A DNA stretch of 64,000 bases from Brachionus manjavacas. Taxonomy: Eukaryota; Rotifera; Eurotatoria; Ploima; Brachionidae. Under the pieces are notes generated by a model. That model was not told the origin of the DNA. It searched no databases and saw only the letters and a list, made by a program, of their open reading frames with translations. The DNA lies in NCBI GenBank assembly GCA_019054805.1, contig JAHQIY010000010.1, forward strand, positions 3,207,501 to 3,271,500, written 5' to 3'. How positions within the stretch are numbered: the stretch's first letter is position 1; every line of letters begins with the position of its first letter. Made by a program: the position numbers and the translations under genes. This document shows positions 22,208 to 33,914 of this stretch, in pieces.

Positions 22208-22259
22208 TAAGGCACGTTTTAAAAGCCTCAGATATTTTTCTAAATATTAATTTAATAAA

Positions 22260-22840
22260 TTTTAAATCAATTACTTTTAATGTGTTTAAAATTTTAATTA
22301 TTTAATAATTAATTTTTAAATCTGTAATAAAAATTTATTAAAATTGGTTAATAAATTTTGTATTTGGTTTCTAATTTCACAAAACCAAATTTAACAAAAT
22401 TTTTGGCAAAATGAGGTCGCATGCTAAATGATCATGCTCTATCAAGTTTTTTAACACTCAAATACCGATTTTTTTTTTACCTTAAGTACTAAAAGCGTCC
22501 AAAAAATCCATTTAAAAAATATGCTTTTTTGATAACATCAAGTACCATAATTATTTAACATAAAATGTATGCCGAATGTAAAAATAAATGTATTTTTTTC
22601 TAATTTTTATTTTGATTAAAAAAAAATTATGCATATTTTTAAGTTAATATTTAATATTATTCATACAAAAAATTAAATTAGATAAAAATACAGGCGAAAA
22701 GTTTTTTTTGAAATTCTATTCGTAGTTTGTTCTTAACAATTTTTACAGATCGATTTAAAAACCTTTCTTTTCTACAGAAAGTCCACATGAAAATTGTTTA
22801 AATTTGTCACAAGTAACGCTTGATTTGTATCCATTTAGAA
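22260..22840. other. AT-rich intergenic stretch
   Basis: No gene or named repeat seen. Confidence 0.5.
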
Positions 22841-22849
22841 CTTTAAATC

Positions 22850-23340
22850 TTTAAGTTCGCGTAATGCGAAGGGCGACAAAGGTTCCTGGTCGTCTTCTAG
22901 ACCTAAACTATGTTGAACGCTGTAAAAAGCTGGGTTTGACCAATCTAAAGGCAAGGCGATAGAGGGGTGATTTGATACAGCAGTTTAAAATTTCAAAAGG
23001 AATAGAGCATGTTGAATTTGCCGCCCCGACTTCCATCTCTGCGCCAAGAGGCAATAGGAGAGCGAGATTGAGACGAGAATTGGTGAAGAACTGTAATCAA
23101 CGACATAACTTTTTCTGCAACCGAATTGTCAATTACTGGAACGATCTTAACGACTCCATCACCACCGCCAAAAGTACCAACGACTTCAAAAGCAAGCTTG
23201 ACAAAACAGCATTACGGCAAGTGGCTCCATATAGGGTTTCGTCACCCATCGCGTTTTGCATCATCCTGCATGAAAATCGCGACTTGTAGCCTACCCCTTA
23301 CTACTACTACTACTAAGTTCAATTTTAATAATATTAATAA
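22850..23340 (+). mobile_element. LINE ORF2 C-terminus with (TAC)n tail
   Basis: Plus-strand reading gives ATKVPGRLLDLNYVERCKKL, GLTNLKARR, a stop, RGDLIQQFKISKGIEHVEF, then a RGNRRARLRRE block, FFCNRIVNYWNDL and FKSKLDK. This is the standard C-terminal end of CR1/Jockey-like LINE reverse transcriptases. The copy ends in repeated TAC triplets at 23301-23317. It is base-richer than its surroundings, suggesting a fairly recent arrival, but at least one stop is present. Confidence 0.75.
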
Positions 23341-23344
23341 ATTC

Positions 23345-24430
23345 TTGACCACATGACATAAAAGCTAATATTTCTCTTTTTGTAAATTAAAGTTTAGTAT
23401 TTAATGCTTTTTGGTGACAATTGGTGCAATTCAAAATAAATTTATTATCGACAGGTCAAAAATCATGAAAAATTCTGACAGTTTGGTCCCATTTATTTAC
23501 GTGTTGTTTTAACTTTCTCATCTAAAATTTATCGTTTCCTCAGACTTGCCACTTCTCCGTTCTCAGTCAATCCCATATCTTTCTTTATTTCAAGTTTTTG
23601 TCAATGGAAGTTGCTTATTCTTCTTCAGGTTATCTATTACCTGAGTATTCATCTGATTCATATTCGGTATTAGGTTGATTTGGTCTTTCCATTTTTTCTT
23701 CAAAATCATTATCAAAGTTTTATTTATCCTCATAATCATTTTAATTGTCATCAGAGGCTTCTTGTTGGGTATCATCCGCATTTCTAAGAAGTTCAAAAGT
23801 TTGTAAGGTAGCTTATATCGAGACTTTATAATAGGAATTATATAAATGTAGTAGAGTTTGGAATTTAAAGTGTAATTAGCCATGTCTTTGATTTATTCTT
23901 TAAAATAAAAGACAATATTTTTGGAGGAACCTAAAAACCCCTCTTCCGGTTTTACGCATACTTTTTTATGCATGAAAATTCAAATATTTTCTAATCAAAA
24001 TTAATTATTATTATGTTTTTTTTAATTGAAAAAAAAATCGTCAAAAATGATTAAATTTATTGAGTTATAAGCAAACAAAAAAATTAATTTATATCTGCAG
24101 ACAATTTCTTTTAAAAATAGATTTGTATTTTCTAATTTGAGGGTATTATCAGTTATTAGCTCCTCCAGATAAATAAAGCATTAACACTAAATAAACTTAT
24201 CGTTTAATTCTCCCCTCCCGAACCACCAGCTTAACAGTATCAAAAAGGGTCGTTAAATTACTATTGAAAATTGCTGGAAAAAGAAAAATATTATAGAAAA
24301 ACTGCTATAACTTGTGCAGAAATAGGCTATGAAGTTAATTTTAATACACTAAATTAATCAAACTTTCTGGCCAACAAAAAAAAACAAAACCTTTTTTAGA
24401 CTTTTTAATGAAAATTAATCCAAAAATTGT
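23345..24430. other. No convincing gene
   Basis: A minus-strand open frame at 23590-23883 is basic and low-complexity; another minus frame of the same bases gives an acidic Asp/Glu/Asn-rich stretch. Neither resembles a known family. The rest is AT-rich. Confidence 0.45.
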
Positions 24431-24439
24431 ACTAGCAGC

Positions 24440-24790
24440 CATGCACTTACATGCAATGGTCCAGCCGGTGGAATCCGAGGACATCATAAAAGATTGAATA
24501 AGCAAGTGACAAGGATCAAGATAAGAGAAAAATTTCTAACAAATCGAGTGGTGAATGCGTGGAACGAATTACTGATAGATGTTGTAAATGCAAAATCAAA
24601 AAAGGAATTCAAAAACAAATTAGATAACTTTTTGAAGCAAAAAAAATTTATTTTTTTTTAATACTAACATAATCTTGTTAAAACAAAATTTAAAATCAGA
24701 CAGCTACCATAGCAAGGCTACATATAGCATTGCTTCGCAGTTAGTCTGCTGTAGCTTTTTATTTATTATTATTATTATAGCAGAGGGAGC
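24440..24790 (+). mobile_element. LINE C-terminus and 3' UTR
   Basis: The reading IRGHHKRLNKQVTRIKIREK, FLTNRVVNAWNELLIDVVNA, KSKKEFKNKLDNFLK is a typical LINE ORF2 C-terminus. It is followed by a 3' UTR (GACAGCTACCATAGC...) ending in ATT triplets at about 24762-24779. The same UTR is at 990-1090 on the minus strand. Confidence 0.7.
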
Positions 24791-25276
24791 ACCAGGGATT
24801 CACTATGGATTTGCTAAAGTTTTTAATTTAGAAAAAAGATTAATGTGCAAGGCTCATGTTGCTTATAAAAATCAATTGAATATTTTATTTAAAACAATTA
24901 ATTGCTAATCGTTGAGTTTTTTGATGAGTATGAACAAAAAATATTAAATTTAATTTAATTTTTTTATTTGACATATTTCTTTTAACCAAAATTGTCTTTT
25001 AAAATTATTATCAATCTATAAATAAAATCAAGTTTTTTGTAAATAATAATAAATATAAGGTTTAATGAACAAGTCTAAAATATATGATTACAGAAAGTTT
25101 AATTTATTTATTGTTAAATAAACCTCCATTGAAGGAGAAAGAGAACATATAAAAAAAGAAAAAAAAAAGTTAAATATATAAAAAAGGTAAAAAAAACTAA
25201 TCACCAAAATTTGTTTCACTGGAAATACTAAATGACTTAATAAGTAGCGTAAAGTACTTGTTGCCGTTAATATTTT
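24791..25276. other. AT-rich stretch with a short unassigned frame
   Basis: Immediately after the LINE tail an open stretch of about 40 codons (GAPGIHYGFAKVFNLEKRL...) ends at 24908. I do not recognise it. The rest is AT-rich. Confidence 0.35.
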
Positions 25277-25946
25277 CTAGATAATAATTAGAAATTACGA
25301 TTATTTTTTAAAAAATATTTATTTTAAAAAACTTTCGAATAAAAATTAAATTGTCACGACGCGTTTCGACCAAATGGCCTTCTTAAGGTTTTAAGACTGA
25401 AAGAAAGAATAAAATTTAATAATAAAAATTTTAAATAAAAAAAAAATAAAAAAAAAGAGGAATATTTCACATAATTGAAATAATTGCTTTTCAAATTATT
25501 ATTAAATTATTATAAAAATAGATAATTAGAATAAAATTAATACATAAAAAATAGTTTTTGAAATTAATGTAAAATTAATGTCGAATTTTCATAATTGAAA
25601 TTTAATATTTAAATTTAGAATATTTTTTTTACAATTCAAAAAATCAAAGTTAACAAAAATTAAAGATAAAAAATTTTTTATGAAAAACTTAGAGTTTTTA
25701 TATGTTCAATTTTAGGAATTTTTTTGTTCATAATAGGTATATTAAATTTTAAGAAAAAGTTTATAAGATCAGTTTAAGTTGATTTTCGAATAATATCTTG
25801 TTTCAGGTCAGATTTTACTATAGAGATTGAAAAATCTTCTTCAACATGATTTATTTTATTAAAGTGAATAGATACTTCTGAACATGAATTAAAATTACTT
25901 AGAGATTTTCTAATATCTTTTTTAAATTTCCTAATTGAATATAAAT
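25277..25946 (-). mobile_element. Penelope-like element: nuclease C-terminus and 3' region
   Basis: From 25945 downward the minus strand encodes HNLYSIRKFKKDIRKSLSNF, then EVSIHFNKINHVEEDFSIS, the C-terminal part of a GIY-YIG endonuclease as found in Penelope-like elements. Below about 25780 the sequence is non-coding and includes the hammerhead-like core at 25358-25387. The N-terminal side of the same domain (SIGIVYIIKCNK) lies at 30472 on the same strand, beyond the LTR element. The two are therefore pieces of the same kind of PLE, separated by the LTR insertion. Confidence 0.7.
25358..25387 (-). ncRNA. Degenerate hammerhead-ribozyme-like motif
   Basis: The minus strand keeps the GCCATTTGGTCGAAACGCGTC half (stem II loop, GAAA and minimal ACGCGU stem III ending in GUC), but the CUGA part of the core is altered. 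Compare the better-preserved copies at 39311-39340 and 54547-54576. Confidence 0.4.
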
Positions 25947-28900
25947 TGTGACCCTCTAGCCCTACGAAAAGACATTAGGAAAATATTTGAAAAACTAAAG
26001 GAAACCTGTTTCAGACCAACCAAATACTACCTTAACCTGTTCTACAGTAGAATCCTTAATCCAGGCGAATCATTGGCAAGTTTTGCAAGAGATTCAGAAA
26101 AACTAGTAGACAAGGGTCTACCAGGTTTAGATGTGATAGTAAAGTCGAAATTGTTAAAAGCGAGACTAGTGTCAAGCGTGCCGGAAACAACGAAAACTTT
26201 CCTAGAATTGATAGCGGACAAGAAATGGTAAGAATTAAAAGTAATTTTTGAAAATCAAGTCGACTATAAGTCAGTTTTGCCAGGCCAGTTTAAACAAGAA
26301 ATAGAGATCAGTAAAGCGGTTCCCAGGCCTCAATACGAGAACAGAAGGTTTGTGGGGAATTGTAATTATTGCAACAAACCAGGTCACAAGTGGGCAATGT
26401 GTAGGAGACGTATGTTGGACTCGGATAAGAAAGGTGAGTCTAAAGACACGAAGTACGAGAGAAAGCACCAGCAGCAGACGCCAAATTACCAAATACAAAG
26501 TCAAAATTATCAACACAGGATGCATCAAAATCAAAACCAGAATGTGTATAATAACAAACAGAATTATAACCAGAATAGGCCGAAGACATCTGCTTTTAAG
26601 ATCGAAGCTGAAATGGAAGATGAGTCAGAATTAGCCGCTAACACTGTGCAATGCGAGTCTTTCAGCTTAGATCTAGCACGTGCAACCAAACAAAGAAAAA
26701 GGTTCAAGGTGATGGTAAGCAGGAATATCGTTTTTGCATTGATTTTAGGAAGTTGAATCAAGTGACAGTAAAAGACTCATTCCCACTACCGAGGATTGAC
26801 GAGACGGTGGACATGCTAGGTGTTATGGTGTATTTTACGACTTTGGATCTAGAAGCGGGATATAAGCAGATCCCAGTGGATGAAGAGGACAAAGAGAAGA
26901 CGGCATTTACGGCCAATAACCGCTTGTACCAGTTCCGAGTGATGCCGTTTGGGTTGACCAATGCCCCTCCGACGTTCCAACGGGCGATGGACAACCTACT
27001 ACAAGGCCTTTGTCTCGTATACATTGACGACATCATTGTTTTTGCAAAAGAGTTCGAAACACATGTAGCCAGATTAGAGGAAGTGTTAAAAAGATTCATT
27101 GTAGCCAATCTGAAGCTCAAACCGAGCAAGTGCAAACTGTTCATGGATACAGTAAATTACTTAGGGTACCAGATTACCAAGCGAGGACTTAGGCCAGACT
27201 ACGGCAAGATTAGAGCTATTGTGGAAATGAAAGCACCAACTTACAAGGACGATGTTAAACGGTTCTTGGGAATGATCTCGTATTACAGAGGGTTCATTCC
27301 TTCGTTCAGTGACGTAGCCGCCAATCTATATGCGCTTATAAAGCCGAAGTCTTCGTTCATTTGGTCAGAAGAAAGCGTATGAAGAGCTAAAAAAGTTGCT
27401 TGTTCAAGCACCAATCTTGATTTACCCAAATTTCAAAGGCGAGTTCGAAATTTATACTGACGCATCGGATTTAGCACTGGGCGCTGTGTTAGGACAGCGG
27501 ATTGAAGGTATTTTTCACCCAATTGCGTATACAAGCCGGTTGTTAAACAAGCACGAGAGGAACTATTCAACATCGGAAAAAGAAATGTTAGCGATTGTGT
27601 ACGCGTCCAAGGTTTACCATGCGCATATTTTTGGGAGGCCGATTCAGTTTTTCGCAGACCATAAGCCTTTAAGAACATTGGAAAAAGCCAAAGAGGCCAA
27701 TGGACCTCTTTATAGGTTATTGCTAAAATTCGAAGAACTGAATTACAAAATAGTATATCATCCAGGAGCTTTAAATCAGACAGCGGATTTGTTATCGAGA
27801 CCACCTCAGGTGTGTGTGAACAAGCTGGAAACAGATGTGAAAGTAGACTGGGAAGAAGAACAGGGCAAGGACCGGGAAATTGCAGTGGTTAGGTTAGGAG
27901 TAAAAACAGGCGATACAAAAGATTTTTTAGACTTAGACAATTCAGCATACTGGAACAATAATAAGGAATTTTTATTTATAGAAAATGATGTTTTAAGAAA
28001 TTAAATGAAATTAAAGAACTTTCAAAGAGAAAATTCCATCTTAGTTCCCAAACAACTACGCAAGTTGGTTTGCCAGTTATACCATGACGAGATTTCAGCA
28101 GGGCATCTTAGTTACGAAAAAACCTACAAAACCATTTCCCGTCGTTGTGGCCTCAGATGAAGTCCGAAATTTATGATTATTGCAAGAGTTGTGAAAAATG
28201 CCAGTTGACTAAACCAAAGAATCTACAGAACAGGAGTCCATTAATTACAATTAAAGTGCAATTTCCGTGGGATCTTGTGGGATAGAAATAGCGGGACCGT
28301 TGAAATTAACGAAAAACGGAAACACACATTTTTTCTACTAGTTGATTATGTGTCAAAGTATTGCATCACAAGTGAGACTCAGAGGACGACAGCAGACAAG
28401 ACCATTAGTTTTGTGAAAAGAAGAGCGTTGGAAATTTTTGGGGTGCCATTCGCGATTTTGAGCGACCAAGGCCGGAATTTTGAAGCAAGAGAATTCGACA
28501 AGTTTTGCAGAGAACAGGGAATCAAGAAAATACGCACTACGGCATATTACCCGCAGTGTAATGGTTTGGCGGAACGCACCATCAAAACAATTAAACAAAC
28601 ATTGAGCTAAAGCGTGGCGGAAAGTCACGACGACTGGGACGAAATATTAGGCCAGGTTACGTTTGCATATAATAACGCTACACACGAGTCAACAAGTTAT
28701 AGCCCAAATCAAATAATCTTTGGAACAACACTGATGAACAAGTGCGACAGAAAATTGCAAATTGAAACTAGTGAGCCAGTAGCGTCGCGCGAAGAAATCC
28801 AGAAAAAGTTTCAGAAAACATCGAACAGGCGCAACAAAAGCAAAAGAAGCAATACGACAAAGCGGTGAGGAACAACCAAGTGTTTAAAGTAGGCGATCTG

Positions 28901-30451
28901 ATAATGTTGTCGAACAATAGGTAAAAAGTAGGACAAGTCAGAAGTTTCGTTCCAAAATTTTTAGGCCCTTTTGAAGTTACGAGTATCTTGGGTGACGTTA
29001 ATTTTGAGGTCCGTGACGTGAAAACAGAAAAAACAAATTGTGCACTACAATAGGATGACGCGTTACGTGGCAAGAGATCACGCTAAAATGATGGAAAGTA
29101 TCAGTTCAGATTCAGGTAGCGAATGGAGAGAAAACAAGAAAATCATTGCCATCCACAGGAATAAGAAGAAACAAGGGAGAACAGCAAGCGAACAAGCCGG
29201 AAGAGAAGAGACAAGGTCAGAGGTTGTTGAAATCGAAAATGGAGCTACGCAAAATACGAACCAAAACCAGCAGGCACAAGCGAACAGTAACATAGAAGAA
29301 AATCCACCTGAGGATGAAACGGTAATTATTCCACAGTTGGAAACACTTGGGCAGGAAAATTTGGAAGGGGAAAGTAATCCAGAAGTTCCACACAATGAAG
29401 AAGAGATCTTAGAAAAAACCATGTACGGTACACCAGAGAAAACGACAGGACCAGTAGGAGCAGTGAAAGAAAACTATAGGTGCGATGAGTGTGATTTCGT
29501 AACAAGCACAGCTGGAGCATTAGGCTCACACAAGCGGATACACAAAAAAGGGGAAAAGCTTACAAAAGAGCAAGGGTCTAACGGCAAGTTAACCACCAAA
29601 ATCTAGGACTCTATTTAACCCTTTTTACACAAACTATTTTTTTTATTTTTTATTTGTTTCGTTTAATGAAAGTCCAAATATTTATTTTATGGATTTGGTC
29701 CAGAAATTGCAAGTTTTGAAGTTGTTTTTTTTTTTTTTTAAGACAGTTTTTTTTTTTATACAGTTAAACACATCTCACAAATTAGACAGTTAAAATACAG
29801 TTAAGTCAAATGAAACAAGACAAATTTTCACTATTCCAGGAGTGTTTACTTGTGCAAGAAGCACGAGTCAAGCTAGGAATTTTCTTTTCTCTTTCTAACA
29901 ATTAAAGTTACAAACACTACTTGTTTTATTTTATTTTTTTGCAACTCAAACATCATGGAATTGATATACGACTTGATCGTCAAAAACGTGCCAAGTGTAA
30001 TAAATAGCCGGGACTCGTTAAAGACCCGGCTCAACGATAGGGTCCGCGAGGAAGGGCTCTCGCAAATATTGGTATGCCACCTCCTGTCGAACAACCGGAT
30101 GAAGCCGGGACACGCATTTGTGGCGCTCACCCGCCTAGAAGATAATGAGGCCATTCTCGACTGGACGTGCATGGTCTTTCATGGGTCAAGATTGAAGTTT
30201 GAAGTAAATAGGGTGTGCGGGGTGAGACGCCGCAAAATGGAAGAAGAATTAGGACTTCCCCAGCAGAAGGAGGACGCCGAGGAGTTCTCCGGGCCCGAGA
30301 ACCTGCCCGACGACGACCCCTCGGACGACGAGCGCGGGGGCCAGCAGCATGCGGCGGAGAGATGTGATCCTCTAGCCCTTCCCCTCCAAGACGCCAGGAA
30401 AGACGACGAGCGCGGGGGCCAATAGCAAGCGGTGGAGGGATGTGACCCTCT
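25947..30451 (+). mobile_element. Ty3/gypsy-type LTR retroelement fossil, copy A (permuted)
   Basis: Parts in order: C-terminal gag with a CCHC knuckle (about 25.95-26.75 kb), reverse transcriptase with YIDDI (about 26.7-27.4), RNase H (27.4-28.0), integrase with its DDE region (28.0-28.9), a tail carrying a C2H2 finger (29.0-29.6), a non-coding LTR-like stretch (29.61-29.95), then the N-terminal gag (29.95-30.45). The gag parts are in the wrong order for a linear element, so the copy is circularly permuted or a slice of a tandem pair. The 11-bp phrase TGTGACCCTCT is at both ends (25947-25957, 30441-30451), where Penelope-like sequence abuts. A protease is not evident. The copy is broken, with roughly half a dozen interruptions. 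No pair of LTRs is available for dating. Confidence 0.8.
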
Positions 30452-31540
30452 GTGACTCTCTAAAATAATTATCATTTATTACATTTAATTATATAAACTA
30501 TTCCAATCGATTTACAATTTGAGTCACTCAAGAATGGAATATAAAGTTTTTTATATTTCAAATAAAACTTTTTTTCGGTAAATTTACAGCTCAAACATCC
30601 AAGGATATCACAATTTTCTGAGTAAAATTTTTTAGTATTATTAAGTTTAAAATTTAATATAAATAAAGAACCTATATTTTTCTGAATTTTATTTACCACC
30701 TTTAATTCCATATTTTTCAAAAAACTAGAATCCATTTTTATCTTTTGAAAAGAATCTTTAATAACTAAATTAAGCTATGAAATATTTTTATCAAATGAAT
30801 TAAAAAATTTTAATTCTGAATTAGGTATAAGTGACTTTCTTTTATAGGGAAGGAGATCACTTCTTTCCTTTTTAGCTATACTACGACATATTCCTGAAAC
30901 TTAGTTAACTTAGTTTTAAGTAAAGAAATTGTGACTTAAATTCATCCAAATTTAATTCTGTAGTAGATGCAATAAAAATGTCATCAATAAATCTTTTGCA
31001 TAGAATGAAAGAGCTATTTAAAGAAACCCAGTTTTTTTCTAAAATAAAAAGATAAAGGTTAGCTACAGACGGACCGCATTTACATCCCATCGGTAACCCT
31101 AACTTTTGAACATAAAATCCTTTATTAAACTCAAAAATACCACAGGTAAATATCAAATTTAAAATAGTTCTAAAAGATATTAAATTGAACTCAAAATTGT
31201 CAACAAATATATTTGAACTATTAAGAAACTCACAGAGTAATAAAATGGGATGTTCTGGTTTAATATTAGTATAGAATGACTCAAAATCACATGAATAAAG
31301 AAAAACTTTTTCACTATCAAATTTTTTATTTTCACAAATTTGTAAGAGCTCTTGAGAGTCTTTTAAAATTGTATTGCAATTTTTCAGAAAAGGTTGAAAT
31401 AATATATCAATAAACCGGCACATTTTAGAACTAGGGTGGTCAATGCAATTTATTATTGGTCTAATACCAAATTTACATTTATGAATTTTGGGTAAATTCC
31501 TAAATGTATCAATTTTACTGTTTTTTACTAATAATTTATT
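30452..31540 (-). mobile_element. Penelope-like element, copy A (RT and nuclease start)
   Basis: The minus strand reads the Penelope-type reverse transcriptase: NLPKIHK, RPIINCIDHPSSK, YSCDFESFYTNI, GLPMGCKCGPSVANLY and CKRFIDDIF, the last giving the catalytic Asp pair. After a linker with CDILGCLSCKF it reaches GIVYIIKC, the start of a GIY-YIG nuclease, and stops at the LTR element. The 5' part present in copies B and C is missing here. PLEs reverse-transcribe their RNA at a nicked target; this copy is incomplete at both ends. Confidence 0.8.
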
Positions 31541-31840
31541 GAAGTTGACGATCAATTCAAAATATCATTTCAATTCAAAGGGTTTATCATTAAATATTAA
31601 AATAAATCTTTGAATTAGTTTAATAAATTTTAATGTAACATAGTAAACATGCTATAACATGCTAATTACAAAAATAAAATAATAAAAAAAATTTTTTCTC
31701 AATCTATTGAAAAAATCGATCTTAAAAATTGAAATTTATGAACTCATTTTTTGTTAAGTTTATTTTGAAAATTTTTTCTAATTTTCAAAGTTTTAAAGCA
31801 GGCACATTTTTCAAAAAAAATCTTTAATATTTTTCAAACC
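31541..31840. repeat. AT-rich spacer between Penelope and spectrin parts, copy A
   Basis: Starts with GAAGTTGACGATCAATTC and is repeated at 34936-35206 (inverted) and 58686-58985. A diverged relative (GAAGTTGATGATCAATTC) lies in the outer arms of the 2282-9532 palindrome. No coding potential. Confidence 0.6.
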
Positions 31841-33640
31841 ACTAAAGCTTGAAAGCACACTTTTCTCGCTCCAAAGCCGCCATTCGCGCATACAAGAAGA
31901 AATATTTGGAATTTAAACAGGACTACAAAAGAGACAAGCTTACATCAAATTCATGTTCAATCAACTGTTGAACATGATTCAATCAACTCGTCAATTGAGC
32001 GACGCAAGCAACTGGACAACACAATGGCATTTTACCGATGGCTCAGAAAGTACGAAAAGTTCAGCAAGTGGGTTGGCCAAAAGCTTGACGAAATGAGCCT
32101 GAGCAACCGACAGTCATTGCTGACCACAAACAGCTCGGTCAGCGAGCAGTTGATAGGGCACACTCTGCAAAATTTGAACTCAAAGTGGCAGGCGCTCGCC
32201 TACGAGGTGAACGAGCGCGAAAAAGAGTTTGCCGAAGCCAAGGACATACTTGAGTTCAATGACCAGTTCGAAAAGCTTGAAGAGTGACACAAGGACAAAG
32301 AGTTGATGATTCAGAGTGGCTACGTGGATCGCGACCATGAGCACTGTGCTCAACTTTTGAAAAAGGTCGACGACACCACATCGCCCACACATGAGCTCAA
32401 GCCAAAACAATTGATCGATATGGGCAACAAATTGATGCGATTGGGACGCACTGACTACCAAATGGTGGCCGACAAAAATGACCGCTTGATCAACAGATCC
32501 GAGCTGATCAAGTCGGGTGTGAACAAGTACCGGCAAAAGTTGGTGGCTGCGCTGGACGTTCATTTGTTGATGCATGACTTGGAAGACATTGACCAGCGCA
32601 TTCTGGACAAGATAAGTGTTCTGCAAGTGGAGGTGGAGCACAAAAATTTAGACTCTGTCCAAGTGGCACAATCAAAGCTCAATGATCTTAAATCGGAGCT
32701 GAGTCCGATCGAGGAAAAGCTTGAGCAGGTGAAGACCGAGTCTTTGGCGGCCTCGTCTTTCGATCAACTCTCATAAAACTCAAAGTCTAAATCACATAAT
32801 AATACATTCAATTAACTGGAACAATATAAACGAAAGAATTGCATATCAAGAATGGTCGAGTCCAGGGAGTTGAAGTGTTGGATTCGGGACATGGGAAACA
32901 GAATTGAGCAGCAAAGTGAGCCTAGCAGTGTTGGCGAGGCCGAGACTGGCATAAATTTGCACCAAGAAAGAATGACTGAAATTGAGAGCAAGGCTTACAG
33001 GTTCATTGGTCTGAGTGACATGGCCAACTAGTTGATTGAGCGCAAGTCAACCGAGTCCAATTATCAGCTGGTGCAGTGGCAAATATCCAATTTTATCAAA
33101 GACATTGGTCAATTAAAAGAGCAGCTTGATTTTATGATCGATTTGAATAAAGTGGGACAGAGATGAGTGGAGGACATGCACAAAGAGGCGAACCAACTGT
33201 TGGCCAGACACCAGACCACGCTGTACTCGTTGAGCACATGGTCGTCGCAAATAATTGCCAACATAAACGAACACCTTAAGGATCTTGACTTTCAATGGAA
33301 CGGACTAAAGACTGCCGCAGAGACAAAGAGGAAATTTTTGGAAGATGCGTTCGAGTATGTCTCGTTTACCAGGTTTTCCGATGACTTGTTTGCTTGGTTC
33401 GATGAAGTAGAGTCACAGTTGGTCAATGACGATCATGACATATCCTCGTGCAAAATGCTCTTGTTGAGACACGAGAATTTGAGCAAACAAATTGAGGCAC
33501 AATGTGACAAAATTTCCGAGCTTAACTCGTATATGTTGACAGATAAGGATAACTTTATGCTGGCTGATATACAGCAAATGGCTGGTCAAGTCAAGCAGCG
33601 GTTCAATGAGCTCAAAGAGCCTAGCAAGATTAGGTAATTA
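31841..33640 (+). pseudogene. Spectrin-repeat pseudogene fragment, copy 1 (both halves)
   Basis: Heptad-rich helices with spectrin-repeat hallmarks: RRKQLDNTMAFYRWLRKYEK followed by FSKWVGQKLDEM, then ALAYEVNEREKEF, GYVDRDHEHCAQLLKKV, LIDMGNKLMRLG, ELKCWIRDMGNRI, FDDLFAWFDEVE-type blocks (RFSDDLFAWFDEVESQL) and LADIQQMAGQVKQRFNEL. Four to five repeats are visible, most like beta-spectrin. Three in-frame stops (TGA at 32285-32287, TAG near 33030, TGA near 33164) and an upstream frame change kill it. All copies that span these sites share them. It ends in AG|GTAATT at 33635, a plausible splice donor, which argues for a genomic rather than processed origin. No intact parent gene is in the window. 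Confidence 0.75.
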
Positions 33641-33914
33641 ATTTATTTTTTTTATTAAATAGTTAGTCAATTCTTTTATTCATATTATTTTTTTAAATTA
33701 GATTTTTTTAAAAATTTAATTGATTGATTTTTCTACGATTCTTTCGATGGAGGAATTTTGGATTGATTTGGGAATATTTTAGAACGTGAGCCAAAGTTAA
33801 AGAAATTTTTTTGAGCAAAAACAAGAAAGAAAAGAGCTTGATTTTTTCAGTGTTTTTCTCACTTATTAGGTTTAAGAAAAGCGATTCTAATTTTTTTAGC
33901 CCTATGTCTACCCT
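33641..33914. other. Junction: spectrin downstream sequence joined to LINE 5' piece
   Basis: 33641-33835 equals the start of the non-coding tail seen at 48276-48472. At about 33836 it switches to a 79-bp piece (33836-33914) that is the inverted 5' end of the LINE at 40778. The rest of the tail and of the LINE is missing, so this looks like a deletion with 1-2 bp microhomology. The segment belongs to the spacer (32853-33914) of the 11-kb palindrome. Confidence 0.7.

Larger units (their letters stand above)
27975..32852 (+). repeat. Left arm of the 11-kb palindrome
   Basis: Reverse complement of 33915-39203: integrase and LTR part, gag N-terminus, Penelope-like element, spacer and first half of the spectrin fragment. 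The arm stops at 27975 within the LTR element and at 32852 inside the spectrin fragment (CATATCAAGAA). This arm is about 430 bp shorter in the Penelope part. A third, direct copy is 54686-59990. Confidence 0.9.

Noticed and set aside
23590-23883. A minus-strand open frame of 97 codons
   Set aside because: Low-complexity, Lys/Ile/Met-rich, with no start context, domain or repeat family; another frame is equally plausible.
32180-32641. A 153-codon open frame antisense to the spectrin fragment, repeated in other copies
   Set aside because: It is the antisense reading of heptad-rich coding sequence; its persistence follows from the near identity of the copies, and it has no domain of its own.
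32280-33170. Possible recoding of TGA in the spectrin fragment, since one TGA falls at an expected Trp position
   Set aside because: A TAG is also present, an upstream frame change exists, and the host MLX and MOSPD1 genes need no recoding.
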